The position numbers and the translations under genes are program-made. The notes below the pieces were generated by a model. That model worked only from the letters and a program-made list of their open reading frames with translations, was not told the DNA's origin and did no database searches. This document shows, piece by piece, positions 38,815 to 49,643 of a stretch of 64,000 nt of DNA (position 1 is its first letter; every line of letters starts with the position of its first letter). The DNA is from Blattamonas nauphoetae. Lineage: Eukaryota > Preaxostyla > Oxymonadida. The stretch spans positions 124,001 to 188,000 of the forward strand of contig JARBJD010000026.1 of NCBI GenBank assembly GCA_033064195.1, written 5' to 3'.

Positions 38815-40480
38815 TAAACAAGCTTGTCCTTCGACATTAGACAGCGTTGTTTTTTTTTTCTTCTGAAAAGTCGATCGTATTGACAATCAGTGATTTTGTT
38901 GCGTTGGATGGTTCCAAAGCGGAAAAATGACAAGTATAGTTGATGGAATTGCAGTAACAGCCACCAACGAGGGGATAATTGGACAAAAACATAGACTGTT
39001 AAAATCTTGTTTCGAAACAATTGTACTGTTTTGAAACGATTCGGTCATTTCGCTATACACACCCCGGTAGGCATGGGCAACAGACAGTCGAGAATGACCG
39101 AGTCCAGTCACCAAAAAAAATCGAGTCAGTGACTCACCCCCATAAGTCCAAAACATGATGAATCCAGACCCAGAATGCACCTATTCCAATCGAACATCGC
39201 AGCAGTATTGATAATCACATCAATATCCTGGTTTTTTCCTCTCAAAAACTCGTTCACAATCTCCATCCTCTTTCAATCGCTTTTCTTAGTGTTTCTTTCA
39301 CATTTCACACTATTTTTGAGAGATAAACTCATATTCCGATAAATCAGTTGTGTTCGTGCACAAATCTTCGGCACACCCCATACTTTTATGGAGAGTCACT
39401 TTGAGTCACTGATCCGCCCATGGAATCATGCAAATAGTCACCAGACTGACTGGACCGACCGATCTCCGTTTCAACTGTACCTCAGCGGGTGAATATACAT
39501 GGGTTGGAATTCGTTATTTATCACATTTTTCTCGCTATTTGACAAAATGAAACTGATTTTGACCAGCAGGAATCACTCACCCCCACAATAGATCCATGTA
39601 GAAAATAAGGGCAAAACCATCGTACGGCACCTCTGTTTACTGAAAGGTTTGATACAATAGTTCTTAATTCTCATCACATCGCCAGATACTCTTCACGACA
39701 CTCAAAACGGAACTTCGTGTCTCCAGCGACAGCCGACAGCAACATGAAACATTTCATCAAATATATCCTCAAAAACATCAATATAAATCATCTAGAATGT
39801 TTAAACCAGTTTCATTCAATCACTCAGTCAAAAGGAAATGGCAAGCCTTCGATCACCAAACTTGACCGCTCATAATAGCTTATCTCGACTCGTGACCTCG
39901 TTTCATCGCCACTCACACTACCATTCAGTATTCTCCAATCAACATTTGACGCATCAACGACCATTCGAATCAAATCACCCACTCATTGAAACCAACAATC
40001 TCTCATCCTCGTTCCGCCCTATGAGATCCTTCAAACACCACCATTTCACTTGAAACCGTCGCAAGTTATAAATCACAAGGATTGATGTTGATTCTCTGAA
40101 CGCCTCCCTCGTTCACTGACAACTCGCATCCGACATCGATTGACACGCTCATCACATTCCAACTCTCCGCTTCTCCCTACGAAACCCTCCCCGCCAACAT
40201 ATGCCTGCCTTCTCATGATTACAATATTCTCCATCGCTTGTAAAATCAGATCTCAACAGGTTGTCATGAACCGAAGCATAAATCCCCCACGCAGACTGAA
40301 CAATATGCATCGACTGCCTCCACAGAAGCCTCAAGAGATCCATTCAACACAATATCATCCACAAAACATCATAAGTATTTCTCTCGGTTGTCTGCGAACA
40401 GGAGTGATTACATCGTCAGCTCTTATCCGCGCGGAATGGGATTTGGGTGAGACGAAAGAAACAGAAGAGTTGAACATTCT
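38815..40480. other. Region without a supportable gene
   Basis: About 1.7 kb. Frames are under 115 codons, overlap on both strands, and show no motif. 40140-40480 may be a continuation of the pseudogene to its right but I cannot align it. Confidence 0.35.
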
Positions 40481-40489
40481 TTAAGAATG

Positions 40490-42240
40490 ACTCCTGCCTG
40501 GTGGGAAGTCATTCTCCATCACGCTGTTCAAACTGGAATCGAATGTTCGAACAGGCGATGCCTTCACGCTGACTGGAACGATTGCACCAACAGAAATCCA
40601 AGCATCGACTCTGCTGACCAAAACACCGAATCCACCCACGACACGCTCTCGTTCGGGACTGATTACGAGATCACAGTTAGAAAGATTGCAAAAATAAAGA
40701 CGATTGTGGACGAGACAAGAAGACTTTTAGATTCCAGCTGAACCGTTATTTATTGATATTGGGAGAAGGATCGTTCACAATTTCATTCGAAAGGACGATG
40801 AGACAAGCGGGAGTTTATTTAAATGGATTGTGATGAAGCTGGATGAATCAGTTTAGAAAGGAGCAGCAGTTTTGTTTCCTTCTGACATCGCAACATTGAC
40901 ATATCGTGATTCATCTCCGAATCATTCCTTCCGAGAACAAGGAACAACCATTGCACAACTCGTCTCGTCTCCAACTCGGCTGAGCCAGCGACTGGTCCCA
41001 ACACGACCACTCTCACATTCAGGAAGTAGAAACACTGTCAAGTGTGATTCAATAAGATGCCTTCTCGTGTACAACACCATCTCCACCATTCCGAGTGGAA
41101 CACGCCGACGACAAGTTGTCAGTTTCGTGAAACGAAGTGAAGATTCTTCTGACAGACACAACGTTCACCACTCCCTCCGAGCTGTTGCAAGTGGTCGTAG
41201 TGACACCGACACATGGCACACTGGAAACTCCTCTGACAGTCTCAGTCGAGTTCAAGGAGGATGAATGGATTCGGCCAAAAGCTGGATGGAAACAGACCCC
41301 TCACACAACTTGGATTTCGGAGAATGGTATTCCGTCTCGGCAGTGCCTTTCGCTCCTCTTTCTGCCCTCGTGAACAACCCGTCCTTCATCAGTTGAAATC
41401 CTCAGACCCACACTTCGCAGGAAACTCGCAAAGGGAGTCGATTCGAACGACGGTGCATGTGATGAAGTGCCAAGGTGAGAATGCAACGAGGACAGTTCTG
41501 GAGACAGACTTCTACCTTTTCAACAGCTTGTACAAGGATTTGCTATGACGTGACAATAGAACACGACAGACAAAATTCTGATACAAGTGTCACCACACAA
41601 GATTGTATTGATCGACGGCAATGAAGTGTTTCTGTTGATGGCCGACACTGTCCCAACGTATTCTAAGTCGTACCAGTCAATCTTCGTTGCCTCTCAGAAC
41701 GAGAATGGACAGGTGGCACAGGAAGACCAGATAGAACAGAATGACAGCTCCGTCAAACTAAAGCCAAAACAACATCTTCCCGCTCGCACAGCAAACACAG
41801 CCAAACCAGAATCAAACCCAGCTTCGTTTGGACAGTAGTCGTACGAAGGGAACCAGCTTGCTCAGCTGCCTCAGAACGACGTTTTTGGCTGCCACAGTCT
41901 GCCGGGACTGATGACGGGAGATCGACACTGACATCGTCGTCCATGATGATGAAGGCGAACGAGAACGTGCGCTGGACCTCACTTGAAGTGACTGGTCGGA
42001 AGAGCGGAGTGGACAAGGAGAAGGCAGCGGTGTTCAGTCTGGGGCTGATTCTGTGGGAAATGGAGACCTGAACAGTGCCGTTTGGGGAGTTGCACGCGAA
42101 GAACGCGCATCGTCAGATTGGAGTGGGTGGAGAGATGCTGATGCGGAAGGTGTGTTCGGAGACCGCGTCGCTTGTTCGGCAGTGCATCTCGCTGGATCCA
42201 ACATCGGCCGTGTCACTGGATCATATCGTAAACTCGAAAC
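40490..42240 (+). pseudogene. Decayed copy of the surface protein / kinase-like gene family
   Basis: Plus-strand readings in several frames match the family: LSFGTDYEITVRKI near 40640 (compare TFGTEYQIDAVI at 45010), a TTFTTPSELLQVV block near 41150 (compare FTTPAATSRI), and near 41950-42240 NVRWTSLEVTG, AAVFSLGLILWEMET, VPFGELHAKNAHRQ and SLVRQCISLDPTSAVSLDHIV, the kinase-like C-lobe. At least one stop (after WEMET, near 42070) and several frameshifts are present. It represents a full C-terminal half, in the plus orientation opposite to the large gene. Confidence 0.6.
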
Positions 42241-42609
42241 CTCAATATTAGCAGCAACACGCTCGAATTGGTTGATGTGCTGCCGCCAGCCTCGTCTCTC
42301 AGACACGACTATTTCTGTGTCACCCACTTCGACCACCGAACTGTAGAATGACCATCTCACTTCACCTTTGTATTGCACCAGATCCAATACTTCCTTTTCA
42401 TTATTGATCATTCTGTTTTCTAATGTCCTCATCAGTCAGAATGATGTATTTGGGGGAAAGACCGATGTGATCAGACCACAACTCGTGTTGTTGCCTGAAG
42501 GAGTCTCAATAGCTTTTCACGAAGAGAAATTGTGACCGAATGAACCTTCTGGAGCATATTTCAATCAGTACTCCTCACAAAATCGATGATTTCTATTGTC
42601 CTCCGATCT

Positions 42610-42870
42610 TTTCAAGAAAAAATGGGTGATAGTCCTTTCAAAAATCCGAAAAATTTAAAAATACGTAACATGGGGGTGAGATGTGAGATTTCTGAAGTAG
42701 GAATTCAGTGAGGGTAGTCATTCCGCGCCGAAATGTCTCTGTATCGAGAAAAACACCTAAAATATGGGTGAGATCGTCATTATGGGATTGATCATTGTTC
42801 ACAGTCATTGAGAGGACGGATTTGAGTCTATTCATTTCACATTGTATTTCTCTCAATTTCTTTTATAAAC
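42610..42870 (-). repeat. Dispersed coding-like repeat, copy 1 (inverted relative to copy 2)
   Basis: The minus strand encodes VNNDQSHNDDLTHILGVFLD and TETFRRGMTTLTEFLLQKS, and matches the plus strand at 48440-48660 at the DNA level over about 230 bp with few changes. Similarity in a protein-like stretch suggests an exon of a multicopy gene of unknown function. Confidence 0.6.
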
Positions 42871-43060
42871 ATTTGACACATGTTAATGCAATTCTCGTGG
42901 TCTTTGGGATGTAGTCAACTTGTCAGATAAAGGGAGTTCCATCCTCAACTGTTAGAAATATGATATTTAGATAAACCTCCTTATCAACTCACTCTTCGAA
43001 CCTTTCTCACAATCATTTCAATCGCCACGACCCGCAGATGACTTCTTATTAGCACTGGAA
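42871..43060. other. Short stretch with nothing recognisable
   Basis: No open frame, repeat end or RNA feature supported. Confidence 0.3.
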
Positions 43061-43079
43061 CACAACTTTGTCCAAAAGA

Positions 43080-43700
43080 ATTCTCAACGTGGAAGAAACG
43101 CATACCTCAACCTTACCCAGTCTTGCCTCGTCCTTCCACCGAAATCGAGCTACTTCAGCTTTTGTTAACTTCGGAGAAGGTCAGCCCGAAGAAGCTGCTC
43201 GAGCAGGTTCTCCACAGATCCTGATAGGCATCCACCCACCAACGCGCGATCCTCGTCCTCACGCGCCTCTTTCACAACATCTTCCATGAACCCTCCAATC
43301 CTTGCTTCGTCCCTCATCGCTCCGAGCGACTCACCTTTTCTCATCGACACCACTTCTGTCCAGTTTAACAAACTGCTTCCTGTCTCTCCTGCAGCGCCCA
43401 AACACGAGACAGTGTTGGTGGACACAAGTGTGCGTCTGTTTGACGACAGCATCTTCTTCAACACAGACTTCTCGTCTCGCTTCCTCTCTCGACACCATCA
43501 CTTCACTGTCGCGCCTGATCTTCTCCCTCTCACTCTCCTCGTGCCCAACACGTCCTCCCCACTCACATCCACTCTCCTCTCCAACCTTCCCTCGTCGCAG
43601 TCGTTCTTCATCGATCATGGCTACTCAATCTCTGACCACCTCGTCTGCAAGCGCCATCTATATGGAACATCGATTCGTTCGCTGGGTAAAATCCGATGAT
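43080..43700 (+). pseudogene. Coding relic, unknown family (copy of 278-790)
   Basis: A 138-codon frame (43286-43699) with TSVQFNKLLPVSPAAPKHET, SIFFNTDFSSRFLSRHHHFT and APDLLPLTLLVPNTSSPL. The relic at 278-790 carries the same words on the minus strand. Upstream plus-strand readings (EIELLQLLLTSEKVSPKKLL) probably belong to the same former protein. The locus is in more than one frame, so I call it a pseudogene, but introns cannot be excluded. Family unknown; Leu/Ser-rich helical sequence could be of armadillo-like type, which is a guess. Confidence 0.45.
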
Positions 43701-43867
43701 CCGTGACCCTCATCAGAGTATGGGTAGAGTGACTTTTCCTAATTTGAATCAAACTGAGTTTAATAAAATGGTAGAGGTGCGAAAAATGTATAGAAGTCGT
43801 ATCTTTCCAAGTTGATCCACACTTCACTCCGATCCTTTATCCCGTCGCTTTTTCACAATGTCTGGTC

Positions 43868-43911
43868 GTCTTCACAGCCCCCCGCTCAAGAGCAGGGGGG
43901 GCTGTGAAGAC
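43868..43911. repeat. Strong perfect hairpin
   Basis: GTCTTCACAGCCCCCC pairs exactly with GGGGGGCTGTGAAGAC (16 bp), and the loop itself contains GCTC/GAGC, extending the stem. It lies between two relics in an otherwise featureless stretch. Confidence 0.75.
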
Positions 43912-44059
43912 TATTAGAGAATTCTCAAAAGAAACATGGGAATAAAGGATCTTTGTGAAGTGTCGAAACAAATAAAGGTCCTTGATCTCGGCACAATGGT
44001 GACATCCCGGAAACAAACAGTCTCGAAATTCTAATGAACACCAAAGATTTTGGTATAGA

Positions 44060-47000
44060 AGATAGACGACAATGAAGATGTGACGATCAAGTCATTTGGA
44101 AAATTGGTCATTCGATCAGAACCCTTAAACCGAGGAGGGTCACGGATCATCGGATCTTGCCGTTCGCTGAATGGTGGAGGACGTCTTCTGAGTCTGAACT
44201 CATCCTTTGTCTCGTGCCTGGTGGACGCCACAAACGAGAACATGCTGTTCACAACCCAAACTAACCTCACTGCCGACCATTCTCTCTTTTCATTCAAGCT
44301 CAGCACATTCAAAGAATGCTCTACAACGGACAGTGGTGGTGCAATCTACTGCTACAAGATCAATGTTGATGTCTCAATCGACTCTTGTTCGTTTCAGTCG
44401 TGTTCGGCATCCAATGGTGGTGAAGTTATCCTCAAGTATCATCTTCAGAGACCGAACCGGACAAGATTTCAGTCTTCTCCTCAACCAATCTCCCACCACA
44501 ATCACCCTCACAGCCCTCACTGGAGAAGTGAAGTGAACGACAGCTGATGTGGAAGTGAGACTGAACAAGGAAGTGTCTGGAACATTGCTGGTTGTTGTGT
44601 CGAATGTTGAAGGAGAGCGAGTGGAAGTGACAGATGGGATTCCAAACATTGGTCGCGTTTTGGAGTTCTCGATGCCTTCATGGTCGTCGATTGGATCGTG
44701 TTCTGTGTCGATTGGTGAGACTGGACTTCTTCAGACACCTCTCTCCGATTATTCCATCGTCGCTGCCTTTCTTCCTGGTCACGCAATGTCCTCGCCAACT
44801 CCGCAGATCCTGAAAGCAACCTGCCGACTCGGAAATGGAACGAACCATGCGTGGATCCAACTGACAGGTCTGAACATCGCTCCTGGGACATACACAGTGA
44901 CTCTGGTTGGGATGAGAGGATTCTCGTTTGATGTGACATTCAGCGGTGCAACAGATGAGAAGGGACGAGCACTCTCGGAAGAGACGCCAGTTCGACTGTT
45001 CGGAGAAGGCAGCACACTCACCTTCGGCACCGAATACCAGATTGACGCTGTGATTCACCAAACAACCAAAGAACAACTCAATTTTGGGGGCCTGATTATC
45101 ACGTTCACCACTCCTGCGGCCACCAGCAGAATCGTTGAAATGGGAGAGGATTCTCATCGAGTCTGACAATCAAGAATGCTGAAAGCTGTTCGGTGTCTTT
45201 CCCGACAGCTCAGTCTGAAGATGACACCCACCTCCAGTTTGGACTTGATTATCTGGTGACGTCGATTGCCTCGGTGGATGGGTTGAGCTCATTCTTGTTC
45301 AGTGAAGGATTGGAAGTGACTGTTCCTTCTGCTCCAATTGTCGACACCATCTCTTCGTCTCTCTCTCCCTCGGGCACGACCTTCCAAGTCTCGATGACTG
45401 GATCACATCTTCCACTGACTGGCTCATTCACAGCGATTCTCTCTCCCGCAGTGACGATGACTGTGAACTTTGTTGATAGAGTTGGGACAACACCGTGGCT
45501 GTCAGATGGGGTGGATGAGATGCAATTGAACACGACATACACAATCATTGACCTGGCGAATGACAATGACGTGATTCTTGTGAACCAGAAGACATTCACA
45601 ACAACACAAGGACCAACTCTGCTCTCGATCGACACACCGACACTGAAGAGCGACAACCTGAATGTGATCGTGCTCACTCTGAATGGTGAGCGAATTCCTC
45701 TCAAAGCGACTGTTTCGGAGTTTTTGCTCGTCGTTGTGGAAAAGGATCAGTCGACAGAGATCTCGATTCCTGTGTCGTTCAGCACAAACTGGCTGGGAGG
45801 GGGAGAAGCAGTTGCCTACCCCTCTTCCACTTTGAAGTACTCGACGGCGTATTCTGTGCTCCGAATGACCAGCACAACTGTCCCTGTTTCAATTCCTTCA
45901 ACAGTGTCCTTCACAACACCAGCAGCACCCACTCGCATCATCTTAGCGTTGGGTACACTCGACACTGAAACTTGAGTTTGAGAAATCGTACGTGATCACA
46001 GATTTTTGGACTTCTGAACTGAGCATAGTTGTGGACAGTGATGTGACATTCAAAGTTCCAGCTGAACCATCTCGTCTGATTTCGGTAGGATCGGCGACAT
46101 ATTCGAATCAAGATCGGGAAGTGTCGGTGTCTCTGTCTGGAGTGAAGCTTTCGGGGACATACTGGATTGTTCTTGAAAGCAACACGAGCACTGCCAACGT
46201 GAATGTGTCAGTTTCATTCTCAGAATCGGGAATAGGAGAACTGAGAGGGATTCTTTACTCGAAAGCGTTGCCATTGTCGATGAACATGACGTACGACACG
46301 GTGTACAAGATTGTTGGGATGGAAGACAGTTCTCAGAAACCGATCTTCTTCGAAAGTGGTCTGACCTTCTTTACGATGAAAGAACCAGCTCGTATTGAGG
46401 ATGGAAAATGTCAACTGAACCCAGTGCGTGACAAATTGATTGTGACACTGACTGGTCGAGTGCTGTCACCTGGAGGTTATTCTGTTGTTCTTACTCACTC
46501 CGAAGCAAGCAAGTCCAGAACAATCACTGGAAGTGTGAACAGCGAAGGAAATGTGGAATGCTCTCACTCTGTCGACACGAACGAGGCAGACAGCCTCGTC
46601 TTCGGAGAGACGTACTCGATCACATCAGCTCATCGCGATGGATCACCCATTCATGTCACTTCTGGTCTCACTCTCCAAATCCCTCGTCCTCCAAAAGTGA
46701 CCGTAGCGATCGTCCATCCGAACATTCTCAGCACAGCCGTGACGATTGAACTGTTGGGAACGGATTTGGATATTCAGGGGAACTACTCCGTCGCTCTCGT
46801 CGATGGACCATCTTTCACGATTCTGATCAACGCTGAAACCAAAGTCAACTCTCCTCCACTTTTGATTGGATTGCAGGATACACTCCAGTTCGACACAAAC
46901 TACACTCTGAAATCAATCACCGATGTCGAACCGGAACGTGACACAGTTCTTCTCGACAACTCGGTTTGGTTCAAAACAGGAGTAAGGCCAACCAATCTGA

Positions 47001-48030
47001 CACTGCACGTCTATAAGAACCCCAGAAGTGATGAACTGTTCTGTGGAGAGTCCAGTTCTCCTTGTGCGACAATTGACATTGCGTGGAAGTCTGCAGAAGA
47101 ATTCGACGATGCAATCGAACTCACTCTTCATCCCATCGAATCGATTCCTGGTTCCGTCGAAATACCAACTTGCTGGACCAACACTCCGCATTCCTTCTGT
47201 TGCATCGATGGGTGAGCGGAAAGGGATGATAGAAGTCAAAGAAGCCACGCTCCAGATCAGCGACATCCTTGTCCTGATTGAGAGTGTGTCTGACTCATTC
47301 GTGTTTGTGTTTGGAGACTCGAGCAGTGTTCATCTGTCAAGCTGCTCGATCGTTGGCTCTGCCCAAACATCGAATTGGCAAGAAGGGCCGGAAGACATGT
47401 GCAGCTGGGCGAGTGGTTCTGTTCGTCTTGTCGACTGCACAACAACAATCGACACAGCAAAACTCACGCATCTCTCACAAGGAGCAATCAACATGAAGGG
47501 CGGACATCTTTCGATCCTGGCATGAACATACATTTCCAACACTCCCAGCAACTCTGTGTTTTCATCCTTCCGACGCAACATTCATTGCTCGAACGCTGGC
47601 CACATCTCAATTGAGAGTCAGAGTAGCGGTGATGGGTCGAAGGATCATCCGTCGCCGTGGATTTCGCTGAACGACTGTTCACTGTCAGATTCGAAGAGCA
47701 ATCAGGACAAGAAGAGCAAAGTGTTCTCGATCGAGTTGAGTGGCTCGGTTCTGATTCCATGTGGATTGTGGCTCGAGATTGTGGAAATTACGAAATCGAA
47801 AACAGAAAGAAACACAGCCAAGTTTGAACTGGCATCTGGAACATGCAAATCAACGTCAGTCCGATCACAGCAACAACATCACTCCCTGAGTTCATCGAAA
47901 GACACACTCCTCACCAAGCCAGCGAATGAGCACAAAAATGGGGTCGCTGCAGGGTTGGAGTGTTGTGTCGTCGAGCCCGTCGATAGTTGTGCACCTGGCG
48001 CACATTCTGATCCAGTCGCAGTCTGAGTTC
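44060..48030 (+). pseudogene. Large decayed surface protein gene of the beta-helix / Ig-like-repeat family
   Basis: Four long plus-strand frames follow each other with short breaks: 44080-44547 (beta-helix repeats: GGAIYCYKINVDVSIDSCSF), 44549-45166, 45193-45975, 45992-47215 (tandem domains of about 110-120 residues with recurring FGTEYQI, TFTTPAA-R and LTG..L..G.Y.V.L motifs) and then 47220-48026 (the membrane-proximal ectodomain module: MCSWASGSVRLVDC, GAINMKGGHLSI, SGDGSKDHPSPWISL, ELSGSVLIPCGLWL). The frame changes at about 44548, 45168, 45977, 47215 and 47524. No membrane span or kinase-like tail follows. Either it is a recently broken gene or some breaks are introns that I cannot see; the frames lack good GT-AG pairs at the breaks, so pseudogene is more likely. 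Confidence 0.65.
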
Positions 48031-48049
48031 TCGCGGATCTGGGAGGCGT

Positions 48050-48439
48050 TTGCGAGGATGGGGGAGTGGGGAAGATGCAGGGGATGGTGGTGGACGAAGA
48101 GATCGCGAAGCAGGAGAGCGAGAGCCTTCCGGTTGTGAAGTGGGTGAACCTGTATGCGGGAAACTAGATGACCCGTCGTTTGGAGAGTCGTCGGAGGAGG
48201 AGCGGCAGGAACTGATGTTGGAGATACAGGAGGACGACGAGCCGCTGCGGAAGATCCAGGAGAAGAGGGAGAAGGAACAGGAGGGCGAGGAGAAGGACGA
48301 GATGCAGCGGAGTGAGTCGGAGTTAGAATCGGAGTTGTGGGAGTCGTCGTCGGAAGAAGGGTTTGAAGAGGTTGTTCTTAATCTCGTCAACCATTTCGAA
48401 TCATGTCATTTAACGTCTAATCCTTACAAAAGAACTTGA
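48050..48439 (+). pseudogene. Acid-rich coding-like relic
   Basis: A 129-codon frame, mostly Glu/Arg/Ser (ESSEEERQELMLEIQEDDEP), which directly follows the large pseudogene and precedes the dispersed repeat. It may be a displaced tail of a neighbouring gene. Low complexity prevents identification. Confidence 0.25.
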
Positions 48440-49167
48440 GAGAAATTCAATGTGAAATAAATAAACTCTAATCTGTCCTCTTTAAGGCTGTGAACAATGA
48501 TCAATCCCATAATGACGATCTCACCCATATTTTAGGTGTTTTTCTCGATACAGAGACATTTCGGCGCGGAATGACTACCCTCACTGAATTCCTACTTCAG
48601 AAATCTCTCATCTCACCCTCATGTTACGGATTTTTGAATATGTACGGATTTTTGAAAGGACTATACACTCGTTTCAAAAACGGTCCAGTTTCCCATAAGA
48701 ACTTTCACATGACGTGGACGGCATCGTTAATCCAAGATGGATATATCTCTATAGATCCAGTATGATCAATTATCGAGTATTACTTCATTTTCGTTCGTGT
48801 CTACTCCAAGGAAATTGCACAAGTGTTCAAATTGTTTCACGAAGATTTTATCAACTGGAAAGAACTTAATGTTGCTGACCAGTTGGTCCAATCTGAAATT
48901 CATAAGAGTATTGAGTCGTTTCTCAGATCTCATCTCCACATTGCAGAACAAGATTGTGAAACTGATCGATCTGGAGTTCCAACTGGCACCATGGACGCTT
49001 TGTGAGAATTTCATAAAACAGAAGGAAAAGCTGGATCTTCGCGGAGAAGGTGATTTGACGTGTCTTGGGGAAATGTTCTCGTTTACAAAGAATTTAGGGA
49101 GGAATGACAAGGGCATGCCCAGGCATCTGAGTAGTCCCATCAAAATAGGTAAAACTGGGATCAATTG
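48440..49167 (+). pseudogene. Dispersed coding-like repeat, copy 2, with downstream extension
   Basis: 48490-48765 is a 91-codon frame (NNDQSHNDDLTHILGVFLD, GMTTLTEFLLQKSLISPS, ASLIQDGYISIDPV). In the next frames protein-like sequence continues (AQVFKLFHEDFINWKELNVA, QSEIHKSIESFLRS, then CENFIKQKEKLDLRGEGDL), so the former gene reached about 49160 and now has two frame changes. The first 230 bp equal the copy at 42610-42870. The family is unknown. Confidence 0.45.
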
Positions 49168-49169
49168 AT

Positions 49170-49640
49170 GTCAGTGCCTAAATTTAGACTGAGATCAAAT
49201 TTCAACTCTTTTCCTTTGAGATTTTCTCATTATCACTTCATTAATCATGTTCAATTCACTTCTTGTTTTCACATAATGCTCTTCAATATTTCAGACAGCT
49301 CTTATTTCCCAAAAACACGCACGATCACAATCACCAACACTTCTTTTTTCGATGTATTCCCTTCATTGACTTTAGTCAGTGAGAAAAAACCATCAAAGAA
49401 GACATAATAACGCATTATCGACTTGTTTTAATAATTATTGTTGTAGAACAAACTGAAACAGCAGCACCCAAAGTTTGCATTTTCATGATCTATGAAGTGA
49501 CCATTTTCCTTTTTACTTTTTTTTCCATTCAAATATCATATATAAGAAGACTTTTTTGAAATGAAAGAAACGAAATGGTATTGTAGGTATTTAGTGGGAT
49601 CAGATCCGACTGGGATCACTGGGATCAAATCAGAAGCCTG
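49170..49640. other. Intergenic region upstream of the TAF1-like gene
   Basis: A/T-rich with no frame of note. It should hold the promoter of the plus-strand gene at 49644; a T-rich stretch with CATATATAAG lies near 49536-49545, which is only suggestive. Confidence 0.3.
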
Positions 49641-49643
49641 GGC

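Noticed and set aside
42034-42432. 132-codon minus-strand frame
   Set aside because: Opposes the kinase-like relic and has no motif; treated as a shadow.
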